Assembly (NCBI GenBank): GCA_045646465.1
Contig: JAZRKT010000020.1
Span: forward strand, 1-42,888
Direction: 5' to 3'
Origin: UMGS1387 sp045646465
GTDB lineage: Bacteria > Bacillota > Clostridia > Oscillospirales > CAG-382
Length of the DNA: 42,888 nucleotides
Positions 1 to 6,663 of the stretch are shown in pieces. The translations under genes and the position numbers were made by a program. The notes below the pieces were generated by a model. It was not told the DNA's origin and ran no database searches. It saw nothing but the letters and a program-made list of their open reading frames with translations. Within the stretch, counting starts at the first letter, position 1, and every line of letters starts with the position of its first letter.

Positions 1-46
1 CAAAGAACTTCTTTATGCTTTTGGAATTAAATTTAAATTCCGCCAT
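1..46 (-). pseudogene. Second copy of the 5' end of the DUF2971 gene, cut by the window edge
   Basis: Read on the minus strand, positions 46 to 1 give an ATG and the same first 15 codons (MAEFKFNSKSIKKFF) as the gene at 2841. The same AGGAG ribosome-binding site lies just upstream, at about 51-58. Only this fragment is visible. It could be a truncated duplicate, a full second copy, or the same gene seen from the other orientation of the invertible segment. Confidence 0.6.
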
Positions 47-71
47 ATAATTCTCCTTTCTTTTAACATCG

Positions 72-85
72 TAAATGATAATTTA
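72..85 (+). other. Recombination core site A of the hsdS inversion locus
   Basis: The 14-bp core TAAATGATAATTTA occurs four times in the first 2.9 kb. It has 5-bp palindromic arms (TAAAT/ATTTA) around an asymmetric GATA centre, as expected for a tyrosine-recombinase site. Copy A is in + orientation and precedes the TRD2a cassette. In the hsdS frame it encodes part of (V/I)NDNL, so crossover within it keeps the reading frame. Its role as crossover is inferred. Confidence 0.6.
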
Positions 86-91
86 CAGCAG

Positions 92-655
92 ATGGCATAT
101 GAGACCTATATGCACACCTTTTATGGCAGAGCAACCAATGGAAAGCTCGGTGATATCACAGTTGAAAACGAAAAATCTTCCGTACAAGTTGGTGAAGCAA
201 AAGAGGCAACCGGTAAATATCCTTTTTTTACAAGCGGTGATGCTATTTTACGCTGGAATAATGCAATTGTTTCCGGAAGAAACTGTTTCTTGAACACAGG
301 CGGAAATGCAGGCGTAAAGTTTTATGTTGGTGATGCTGCATATTCTACCGATACATGGTGTATTACCGGAAAAAATAATTTTTCGGATTACATCTATTTG
401 TTGTTAGAAAGCATTAAACCCGAGTTAAATCTTAAATTTTTCCAAGGAACTGGTCTGAAACATTTGCAAAAGCCTCTTTTGAGAGATAAGCCGATCTATA
501 TTCCAACGGAATGCGAGCTAAAAGCCTTTAATGATGCTGTTCAGCCGTGGATGACTATGATTTCTGATAATGTACGTCAAAATCAAGAGTTAATTTCACT
601 ACGTGATTGGCTGCTTCCGATGTTAATGAACGGCCAAGCCACCATTAGCGACTAA
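92..655 (+). CDS. hsdS: Type I restriction HsdS 3' half, TRD2a cassette (silent in this orientation)
   Basis: The 187-residue product is the second half of a type I restriction specificity subunit (Methylase_S family). It has one target-recognition domain, beginning NGKLGDITVE with the typical YPFFTSGDA segment, and the family C-terminus LRDWLLPMLMNGQATISD. The frame is open back through core A as VNDNLQQ before MAYETYM, which is the central linker of a complete HsdS, so this is a 3' half and not a whole gene. No ribosome-binding site precedes the ATG at 92, so I expect no translation here. Inversion could join it to the 5' half (1762-2235). A different TRD with the same C-terminus lies at 2232-2792. 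The HsdS identification is firm; the cassette interpretation is inference from the repeats. Confidence 0.85.
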   Translation: MAYETYMHTFYGRATNGKLGDITVENEKSSVQVGEAKEATGKYPFFTSGDAILRWNNAIVSGRNCFLNTGGNAGVKFYVGDAAYSTDTWCITGKNNFSDYIYLLLESIKPELNLKFFQGTGLKHLQKPLLRDKPIYIPTECELKAFNDAVQPWMTMISDNVRQNQELISLRDWLLPMLMNGQATISD

Positions 656-676
656 GCAGCTAAATTATCATTTATA
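602..676. repeat. Inner inverted-repeat arm (pairs with 2211-2285)
   Basis: About 75 bp reads as the reverse complement of 2211-2285 with only about four mismatches. The arm spans the conserved 3' end of the TRD2a hsdS half (codons for RDWLLPMLMNGQATI) and core site B. Because it includes coding sequence for the HsdS C-terminus, recombination anywhere in it leaves the TRD2 products unchanged. Confidence 0.92.
661..674 (-). other. Recombination core site B
   Basis: The 14-bp core is present in inverted orientation (TAAATTATCATTTA on the + strand), six bases after the TRD2a stop codon. With A it brackets the TRD2a cassette, and with C it brackets the recombinase plus the TRD1 half. Opposite orientation to A and C means that recombination with either gives inversion, not deletion. 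Confidence 0.55.
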
Positions 677-767
677 AAACAAACAACGTCCACCAGTGGC
701 GGGCGTTTAACCGGAGAAACTGCCACTGATGTCGTTCTCTTATATTATTAAAAAAGGAGAAACGACA

Positions 768-1751
768 ATGAAAGAACAACTAATTACTGAGGTACAGCAG
801 CAGATGTTGCCATACCTCAACAATGAACAATTACATAAGTTGCGCTCAGCAATGGAACGTTGCTTACGTGACATGGAACTCACTGCAGTAGAACAAGTAA
901 AAAATGAAGAACAGAGCGATATGGTTACTGCGTTTATTGCTGCGAAGCGCATTGAAGGATGCTCCGAAAAGTCGCTGTCTTATTATCGTAAAACAATAGT
1001 AGCGATGCTCGATACAATTGGTAAGATTCCGCAGAGAATTACAACAGATGAGATTCGGCAATATCTGATGAATTATCAGATGGAGCGCCAATCCAGCAAG
1101 GTCACCATCGATAATATCCGTCGAATACTTGCCACCTTTTATTCGTGGTTGGAAGATGAAGATTATATCGTTAAAAGTCCTGTCAGAAGGATACATAAAG
1201 TAAAAACAGCAAAGGTTATCAAGGAGACATATTCTGATGAGGCGCTGGAACAGATGCGTGATAACTGTGATTCCTTGCGTGATTTGGCAATCATAGATTT
1301 GTTAGCATCGTCCGGAATGCGTGTGGGAGAATTGGTGGCACTTAACCGCGATGATATTAATTTCCATGAGCGAGAGTGTGTAGTGTTCGGCAAAGGAAGT
1401 AAACAGCGCTTGGTATATTTTGATGCCAGAACAAAAATACACTTGCAGAATTACTTGGATAACCGAACCGATAAAAATTCTGCTTTGTTTGTAACATTGA
1501 GGGCACCGTATAAACGCTTACAAATTGGTGGAGTAGAAACGCGATTGCGGGAACTAGGCCGGCGACTATCAATAACTAAAGTGCATCCGCATAAATTCAG
1601 GCGTACGCTGGCGACGTCTGCAATAGACAAAGGTATGCCGATCGAGCAGGTACAACAGCTCCTCGGTCATCAAAAAATAGACACAACCATGCACTATGCC
1701 ATGGTGAAACAGCAAAATGTAAAATTGGCGCATAGAAAGTATATTGGGTAG
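768..1751 (+). CDS. Tyrosine recombinase (XerD/phage-integrase family), likely hsdS invertase
   Basis: A 327-residue site-specific tyrosine recombinase. The N-terminal SAM-like core-binding domain covers about residues 45-135 and the catalytic domain about 155-327. The full catalytic set is visible: R185 (SSGMRVGEL), K212, H275-x-x-R278 (HPHKFRR), H301 (LLGHQ) and nucleophile Y310 (TTMHYA). I chose ATG 768 because AAGGAG precedes it; an in-frame ATG at 729 lacks such a site. The gene lies between two inverted repeat pairs and 10 bp upstream of the hsdS 5' half. This is the usual setting for the enzyme that inverts hsdS segments, and family members of this type act locally on such repeats. The recombinase call is firm; the substrate is inferred from location. 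Confidence 0.93.
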   Translation: MKEQLITEVQQQMLPYLNNEQLHKLRSAMERCLRDMELTAVEQVKNEEQSDMVTAFIAAKRIEGCSEKSLSYYRKTIVAMLDTIGKIPQRITTDEIRQYLMNYQMERQSSKVTIDNIRRILATFYSWLEDEDYIVKSPVRRIHKVKTAKVIKETYSDEALEQMRDNCDSLRDLAIIDLLASSGMRVGELVALNRDDINFHERECVVFGKGSKQRLVYFDARTKIHLQNYLDNRTDKNSALFVTLRAPYKRLQIGGVETRLRELGRRLSITKVHPHKFRRTLATSAIDKGMPIEQVQQLLGHQKIDTTMHYAMVKQQNVKLAHRKYIG

Positions 1752-1761
1752 AGGTGAAAAT

Positions 1762-2235
1762 ATGTACTCTAAAACACGAATGGATAACATACTAGAATTA
1801 CATAGAGGATATGATTTGCCAGAGCGGGAGCGTAGGGACGGTTCTGTTCCTGTTATCAGTTCTTCTGGATATTCTGGCACACATAATATCGCTAAGTGCT
1901 TCGGTGAAAATGTTATAACAGGACGATATGGAACAATCGGTGAAGTGTTTTACCACAATGGTGATTGTTGGCCGTTAAATACGGCCTTGTATGTTAGTGA
2001 TTTTAAAAACAATCATCCTATGTACGTTTACTATTTGCTCAAATATGTTTTGAAGATTGCTGTTGATGGGAAGGACAAAAGCACAGTACCAGGTGTTGAT
2101 AGGAACGTTTTACACCAACTGAAAGTTCCCTTTTGTAGCGATAAAAAAGAACAGTACAATATTGTTTTATTATTAGAAACGATAGATGAAAAAATAGAAT
2201 TAAATACTGCTATAAATGATAATTTAGCTGCTTAG
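1762..2235 (+). CDS. hsdS: Type I restriction HsdS 5' half (TRD1), truncated at the inversion site
   Basis: The 157-residue product is the first target-recognition domain of a type I specificity subunit. Typical Methylase_S segments are visible: RGYDLPERERRDGSVPVISS, then ENVITGRYGTIGEV, then WPLNTALYV. The C-terminal linker reads LLETIDEKIELNTAINDNL and then hits AA-stop inside inverted-repeat arm C. ATG 1762 follows AGAGGTGA; an upstream in-frame TTG at 1744 overlaps the recombinase stop and is less likely. In this orientation the gene is a half-length specificity subunit (normal HsdS is about 400 residues). Inversion between cores C and D would extend it in frame into the TRD2b half. Single-TRD HsdS proteins can sometimes dimerise into active subunits, so the short form is not necessarily inactive. 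No hsdM or hsdR is visible in the window. Confidence 0.85.
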   Translation: MYSKTRMDNILELHRGYDLPERERRDGSVPVISSSGYSGTHNIAKCFGENVITGRYGTIGEVFYHNGDCWPLNTALYVSDFKNNHPMYVYYLLKYVLKIAVDGKDKSTVPGVDRNVLHQLKVPFCSDKKEQYNIVLLLETIDEKIELNTAINDNLAA

Positions 2236-2285
2236 TCACCAATAGTGGCTTGGCCGTTCATTAACATCGGCAGCAGCCAATCACG
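2211..2285. repeat. Inner inverted-repeat arm (pairs with 602-676)
   Basis: This is the right-hand partner of 602-676. It carries core C, the premature stop of the TRD1 half on the + strand, and the C-terminal codons of the TRD2b half on the minus strand. The two hsdS frames converge and overlap by 4 bp at 2232-2235. Confidence 0.92.
2213..2226 (+). other. Recombination core site C
   Basis: The 14-bp core TAAATGATAATTTA is in + orientation. Here it encodes the end of the linker INDNL of the TRD1 half. With core D (2802-2815, opposite orientation) it would invert TRD2b and create a full-length hsdS on the + strand. Confidence 0.6.
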
Positions 2286-2792
2286 GACTTGAACTAATTT
2301 TTCATTCTCATTGGATATTTGTTCTTGCATATACACCAAAGAATTTAATTGCTGCAGGTATAATTCATTATCTGGGATAAATAAAGGGATATTTTCTACG
2401 TCACCTTTTGTAATGAATTTCACAATTGATCCTGCCGATGCCGATTTGAAAGAATTAATTCTATACAGGCTGGCTAAATATAAAAGTGCATAATATTTAT
2501 CTGGTGGTGTAAGGACATATGTTCGTTGATATGCATTAAATCTTCCGGTATAATGCTTTACATTAAAATCACCGTTCCCCGCAATAAGTATCGATGCAGA
2601 ATCAAAAGCGGATTCGTCACATTTTAGCGGTGTAGTTGAACACGTAAAAAACTTATATTCACCATTAGGAGTTGAAAAATTAGCGTCCTCCTTGCCGGTG
2701 ATGACTTCAGTTATGTCTTTTGCAATGACGTTTCGTCCGGAAATTCGTTTTTTTTCGGCACCAACCATCATTGTTTCATAGATCGTGAGCAT
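2232..2792 (-). CDS. hsdS: Type I restriction HsdS 3' half, TRD2b cassette (silent, inverted)
   Basis: The 186-residue minus-strand product is a second, different HsdS 3' half. After the linker QQMLTIYET comes a TRD (ITEVITGKEDANF, then YKFFTCST) and the C-terminus VRDWLLPMLMNGQATIGD, nearly identical to that of the TRD2a half. The TRD body is clearly unlike TRD2a. Minus-strand sequence upstream is core D, coding (V)NDNLQQ in frame, with no ribosome-binding site, so I expect it to be silent until inverted. Inversion of 2213-2815 would fuse it to the 5' half at 1762 and give an HsdS of roughly 350 residues with a new specificity. Confidence 0.85.
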   Translation of the reverse strand: MLTIYETMMVGAEKKRISGRNVIAKDITEVITGKEDANFSTPNGEYKFFTCSTTPLKCDESAFDSASILIAGNGDFNVKHYTGRFNAYQRTYVLTPPDKYYALLYLASLYRINSFKSASAGSIVKFITKGDVENIPLFIPDNELYLQQLNSLVYMQEQISNENEKLVQVRDWLLPMLMNGQATIGD

Positions 2793-2795
2793 TTG

Positions 2796-2886
2796 CTGCT
2801 GTAAATTATCATTTACGATGTTAAAAGAAAGGAGAATTATATGGCGGAATTTAAATTTAATTCCAAAAGCATAAAGAAGTTCTTTG
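2796..2886. repeat. Right arm of outer inverted repeat (pairs with 1-91)
   Basis: This is the perfect 91-bp partner of 1-91. It contains core D, the Shine-Dalgarno sequence (AAAGGAG) and the first 15 codons of the DUF2971 gene. The promoter that drives that gene must therefore lie inside or beyond invertible DNA. Confidence 0.95.
2802..2815 (-). other. Recombination core site D
   Basis: The 14-bp core is in inverted orientation, 25 bp upstream of the DUF2971 start codon. It is the right boundary of the TRD2b cassette. Pairing with C flips TRD2b; pairing with A flips the whole locus. Confidence 0.55.
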
Positions 2887-3827
2887 ACGGAAACGAAAGA
2901 AATACTTTAACAGCATATCATTATACATCTCCGGGGGCTTTTCACGCTATCATAAATGAGGGAGTTGTTAGATTTTCGGATATTAGGTATATGAACGATA
3001 AATCAGAAATGGTTTACGCGGTGAAGATTTTACTTGATTTTCTTGATGAGCATCCTAACGAGTATCTTTTTGTACGTGATGTTTTAGATACATTAATAGG
3101 AACTAATAATTTTTCAGATATACAAGAACTCAACGTAACGAATGTTGTATTTAACGACATTCCAAATTTTGAGTATATGGCAACCCGAAATTTTCTATTT
3201 TGTTTATCAACAGAAAAAGATTCTTTAAATATGTGGAATTACTATGTACAAAATGGGCATTATGAAGGGTTTAATATTGGGTTCAACTTAAATGAGTTAA
3301 TCAGAACATTTGATACTTCGGCGGACAAAGTAAAAGAAGGATTTTTTGTATATTATGGAAGGGTAATTTACAATAGAGATAAACAGTTTGAGGCTATCAA
3401 AGAAATCGTTGACAAAATTGAACACATGAACAATCAAGCAATAAAACCTATTATTCCGTTTGCTGCGTTAACATTAAGAAATGAAATAGAATCAAAGGGG
3501 CTATTTATTAAACATCCGGAGTTTTCTTCTGAACACGAGTATCGCATTGTTGTTCATATTGCGGAACAGCGTATTCCACATTCTTTGGATGAGGCACAAA
3601 AATATTTTGGAGAAAATAATAAAATGATAGTGGAAGATTTTTGTGTAAAAAATGGCCTTGTTGTTCCTTTTTTAAAAGTGAAAATTCCCACCAGCTCCAT
3701 TGCAAAAGTTACAATATCTCCAATTGCAGAATTTGAGTTGGCATCGAAGGGAACAAAAGAGTTTTTACATATAAAAGGATTCAGCAAAGCTGAGATTGTA
3801 CCCTCAAAAATACCGATTAGATTTTAA
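2841..3827 (+). CDS. DUF2971 family protein
   Basis: A 328-residue protein of unknown biochemical function. The DUF2971 pattern is visible in order: LTAYHYTSPGAFHAIINEG then RFSDIRYMNDKSE near residues 23-57; LFCLSTEKDSLNMWNYY near 118-136 followed by GFNIGF; and HEYRIVVHI in the C-terminal third. There is no signal peptide or membrane segment. ATG 2841 follows GAAAGGAG at good spacing, and this leader plus the first codons lie within the 91-bp repeat. The stop is 13 bp before the next start, so it is probably co-transcribed with the nuclease genes downstream. Such proteins often sit in defence islands, which is the basis for suspecting an anti-phage role. Confidence 0.8.
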   Translation: MAEFKFNSKSIKKFFDGNERNTLTAYHYTSPGAFHAIINEGVVRFSDIRYMNDKSEMVYAVKILLDFLDEHPNEYLFVRDVLDTLIGTNNFSDIQELNVTNVVFNDIPNFEYMATRNFLFCLSTEKDSLNMWNYYVQNGHYEGFNIGFNLNELIRTFDTSADKVKEGFFVYYGRVIYNRDKQFEAIKEIVDKIEHMNNQAIKPIIPFAALTLRNEIESKGLFIKHPEFSSEHEYRIVVHIAEQRIPHSLDEAQKYFGENNKMIVEDFCVKNGLVVPFLKVKIPTSSIAKVTISPIAEFELASKGTKEFLHIKGFSKAEIVPSKIPIRF

Positions 3828-3840
3828 GAAGGAGATAGAA

Positions 3841-4518
3841 ATGAGTAATAGAGGAGTAATTTATATACTTACAAATCCGTCATTCCCAGAATATGTTAAA
3901 ATCGGCTATGCGGATGATATGAAATCAAGGCTTGCACAGCTTAATCGCAGCGAATGTACGCCATTTGCTTTCCGTGTATATGCTACATACGAGGTTGACA
4001 GTAGGCTGACTGACATGAAGATTCACGATATTATTGATAAGTTGAATCCAAATCTTCGTGCTATAGATAATGTGGAGGGCAAAAAGCGTGTTCGTGAGTT
4101 TTATGCAATGTCTGCAGAGGATGCATATGAGCTTTTTGAGGCCATGGCGGAAATACATGGTACAACAAGCAAACTTAAAAAATATAATTTGACGAAAGCT
4201 CAGGCAGCAGACGAAACGGCGGCACAGGAGATTAAAGAAGAAGCAAGACAGAAGGCGAAATCTTTTACATTCTCCTCGTGTGATATCACCGTTGGAGAAA
4301 CTGTAGAATTTTTCAACAGCAATAACCCTAACAACGGTGCGTCAGCAGTTGTAATTGATGACAAGCATGTTCAATACAATGGCGAGACATGGACATTATC
4401 ATCTCTTGCCAAAGAACTTTTAGGAACAACGGCAAGCACGCCGGGCCCCGATTATTTTGTATATAAGGGTAAAAAAATCAATGACATTCGCAGAGAAAAA
4501 GGTATAATTAATTTTTAA
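3841..4518 (+). CDS. GIY-YIG nuclease-like protein with C-terminal DUF4357-like domain
   Basis: A 225-residue protein. The N-terminus carries the GIY-YIG signature of the T5orf172 branch: GVIY (5-8), VKIGYA (19-24), R30, then AQLNRSE. The last 60 residues (ASAVVIDDKHVQYNGETWTL, then SLAKELLG, then GKKINDIRRE) resemble DUF4357, a small domain found at the end of other GIY-YIG and restriction-related proteins. ATG 3841 is preceded by AAGGAGATAGAA; a longer frame from 3796 overlaps the preceding gene and lacks a ribosome-binding site. It is expected to cut or bind DNA; the substrate is unknown. Position between DUF2971 and SRA-HNH suggests a modification-sensing restriction function. Confidence 0.8.
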   Translation: MSNRGVIYILTNPSFPEYVKIGYADDMKSRLAQLNRSECTPFAFRVYATYEVDSRLTDMKIHDIIDKLNPNLRAIDNVEGKKRVREFYAMSAEDAYELFEAMAEIHGTTSKLKKYNLTKAQAADETAAQEIKEEARQKAKSFTFSSCDITVGETVEFFNSNNPNNGASAVVIDDKHVQYNGETWTLSSLAKELLGTTASTPGPDYFVYKGKKINDIRREKGIINF

Positions 4519-4570
4519 TTTAAACAAGTGAGATATTTGTCTCGCTTTGAAGTAAAAAGAGGTGTGGCAT

Positions 4571-5281
4571 ATGAAGCGCGGAGATATTATTAGATATGTT
4601 GATATGACAATTGAAGAAGGCTTCTCAATTCAGAGAGGGATGAATTTCAATATAGCAAACAAAAACTATGGAATCATCCTTATGAGTGTGCGCCCAAATG
4701 CGCCATATGCAGACCGGGTTGAAGATGATGGAACAACCATAATTTACGAAGGGCACGATGTTCAAAAGAATTTTGTGCCAGCAGGAAAAGACCCAAAAGA
4801 AGTTGATCAGCCAATGGCACTTCCATCTGGAGCACTAACTGAGAATGGAAAATTCTATGAGGCGGCAAAGGGTTACCAAAGCGGCAAATCACCAAAATCA
4901 ATTAAGGTGTACGAAAAAATCAAAGATGGTGTTTGGTCATATAATGGATACTTTAATTTGACAGATGCATGGACAGAGGATGCTGATGGTAGAAGCGTGT
5001 TCAAGTTTCGATTAGAGATGATTGAAGACGCAGAGGACAACACAGTAACCCAAGAAAAACCGTCAGTGTTGGAGCAGGAACACAATCGTCTGATTCCGAC
5101 AAGTGTAAAGGTAGAAGTGTACAAGCGTGATAAAGGGCAGTGTGTATATTGCGGCTCAAAAACAAATTTGCACTACGACCATATACTTCCGTTTTCAAAA
5201 GGTGGCTCATCAACTACAGCAGCAAACATCCAGCTGCTTTGTGCTACTTGTAATTTGAGAAAGCATGACAACATTGAATAG
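4571..5281 (+). CDS. SRA (YDG)-HNH endonuclease, probable type IV modification-dependent restriction enzyme
   Basis: A 236-residue, two-domain protein. Residues 1-155 fit an SRA/YDG base-flipping domain: QRGMNFNI, GIILMSVRPNAPYADRVEDDG, IIYEGHD, DQPM, GALTENGKF, VYEKIKDGVWSYNGYF, VFKFRLEM. Residues 180-236 are an HNH nuclease with C191-x2-C194, D203-H204, N219, C224-x2-C227 and H232. SRA-HNH proteins of this form restrict DNA carrying 5-methyl- or 5-hydroxymethyl-cytosine. ATG 4571 follows AGAGGTG; the frame opens 9 bp earlier at a GTG. It stands 52 bp after the GIY-YIG gene and before the DUF262 pair, so three or four genes here look like modified-DNA restriction. The HNH is certain; the SRA call rests on my recall of the family pattern. 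Confidence 0.82.
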   Translation: MKRGDIIRYVDMTIEEGFSIQRGMNFNIANKNYGIILMSVRPNAPYADRVEDDGTTIIYEGHDVQKNFVPAGKDPKEVDQPMALPSGALTENGKFYEAAKGYQSGKSPKSIKVYEKIKDGVWSYNGYFNLTDAWTEDADGRSVFKFRLEMIEDAEDNTVTQEKPSVLEQEHNRLIPTSVKVEVYKRDKGQCVYCGSKTNLHYDHILPFSKGGSSTTAANIQLLCATCNLRKHDNIE

Positions 5282-5379
5282 CATAAAAATAATAAGAAGC
5301 AATCATCCTGTCACTGTGAGTGGATGGATATTTGAAGGAAATAGGAATCACACAATTATAAGCAAAAGGAAGAAGCGTA

Positions 5380-6663
5380 ATGGTTGATATTATAAATATA
5401 TCTGCGTTATTAAAAATGAATCTTGCACTGCCAAACTATCAGCGTCCGTATAAGTGGACGTATAAAAACATGGTAGACTTGCTAGGTGATTTGAGTGATG
5501 CGGTAATGAATTCAGAAAAATATGATAACTTCAAGTATCGTGTCGGAACTATCATTTTACACGAGGTATCAGATGGCGCTGAAAAACGGTATGATATTGT
5601 TGATGGACAGCAGCGAGCGCTTTCTTTGGCACTTATAATGTTGGCAATTGATAACAACTTCACTTGCCCGCTTTTGGAAAACAGCTACTTCAGTAATAAG
5701 ATTACGCAAGCAAATTTGCATAACAATTTTGTTGTTGCTCGAGATTATCTTATGAATGATAAATCTCTTTCTGCAAAAATGCTGAAAGCTTTAAGCGGTA
5801 CAGTAGAGGTGGTAGTTGTTTGCGTTGATAAAGTGACAGAGGCCTTCCAGTTATTCGATTCACAAAACACCAGAGGCCGCGCGCTGGACCCACACGATTT
5901 GCTTAAAGCATATCATTTGCGCGAAATGAGAGAGTATCCTTATGAAATGCGCCATGCTGTTACAAAATGGGAATCCGTAGAATCAAAAGCAATAAGAGAG
6001 ATTTTTGCGCTGTATCTTTTTCCGATTAAAAATTGGTCGTCAGGAAAAAAGAGCTATTCATTTACAGCAAAGGATATAGATTGTTACAAAGGTATATCAG
6101 AGTACTCATCTTATACGTATGCTAAAAGAGCAAATAACGCTATGCCGTATTTCCAGATTACTGCACCCTTTTTGGCAGGAGGCAACTTCTTTGAGATGGT
6201 GGCGCACTATCTGGAGTTGTTATCCGATATAAAGACTGAAATCGGAACGAAAAAAGAGTTCAAAGTTCTCAGAGAGATTATAGATAATAAGGAATATAAA
6301 TCTGCAGGATTTAGCTATGCAACAAATCTATTTTATTGTGCTTTGCTTTGTTATTATGATAAATTTCGCAATTTTGACGAACGTGCGGTTAAAAAGCTTT
6401 TTACATGGGCATTTATGTTGCGTGTTGATTTGGAAAACCTTGGATTCGACAGCGTCAATAAGTATGCAGTCGGTGAAGAATCCAGGTATTCGAATTCCAT
6501 AAAACTATTTTCGATTATTGCTGATGTGCGATTGCATAGTGAAATAGCAAATATTCCGCTCAATATACTTAGGATCCCAGATGCCGCAAGCGTATCAAAA
6601 TGGGATGATTTATATACAGCCCTTAAAAATTTGAACGGGATAGGAGGTGCGTCAAATGAGTGA
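5380..6663 (+). CDS. DUF262 protein without DUF1524 nuclease domain (GmrS-like half)
   Basis: A 427-residue protein with an N-terminal DUF262 domain: LPNYQRPYKW (17-26), VDGQQRALSL (about 74-83, the ParB-like nucleotide-hydrolysis motif) and FDSQNTRGRALDPHDLLKA (about 158-176). The DUF1524 His-Asn nuclease signature expected at the C-terminus of full GmrSD proteins is not visible; the second half looks helical and unassigned. The start follows AGGAAGAAG. Its last eight bases overlap the start of the next DUF262 gene (ATGAGTGA), so the two are translationally coupled. It is probably a regulatory or sensing partner of that nuclease in type IV-like restriction of modified DNA. Confidence 0.85.
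   Translation: MVDIINISALLKMNLALPNYQRPYKWTYKNMVDLLGDLSDAVMNSEKYDNFKYRVGTIILHEVSDGAEKRYDIVDGQQRALSLALIMLAIDNNFTCPLLENSYFSNKITQANLHNNFVVARDYLMNDKSLSAKMLKALSGTVEVVVVCVDKVTEAFQLFDSQNTRGRALDPHDLLKAYHLREMREYPYEMRHAVTKWESVESKAIREIFALYLFPIKNWSSGKKSYSFTAKDIDCYKGISEYSSYTYAKRANNAMPYFQITAPFLAGGNFFEMVAHYLELLSDIKTEIGTKKEFKVLREIIDNKEYKSAGFSYATNLFYCALLCYYDKFRNFDERAVKKLFTWAFMLRVDLENLGFDSVNKYAVGEESRYSNSIKLFSIIADVRLHSEIANIPLNILRIPDAASVSKWDDLYTALKNLNGIGGASNE

Larger units (their letters stand above)
1..91. repeat. Left arm of outer inverted repeat (pairs with 2796-2886)
   Basis: Positions 1-91 are, base for base, the reverse complement of 2796-2886. Identity stops exactly at 91/2796, where the two different hsdS 3' halves begin, and it reaches the first base of the window, so the true repeat may be longer. 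The arm contains recombination core A, the Shine-Dalgarno region and the first codons of the DUF2971 gene in reverse orientation. It is either a genuine inverted repeat or the overlap of two alternative arrangements of the invertible locus in the assembly. Confidence 0.95.
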
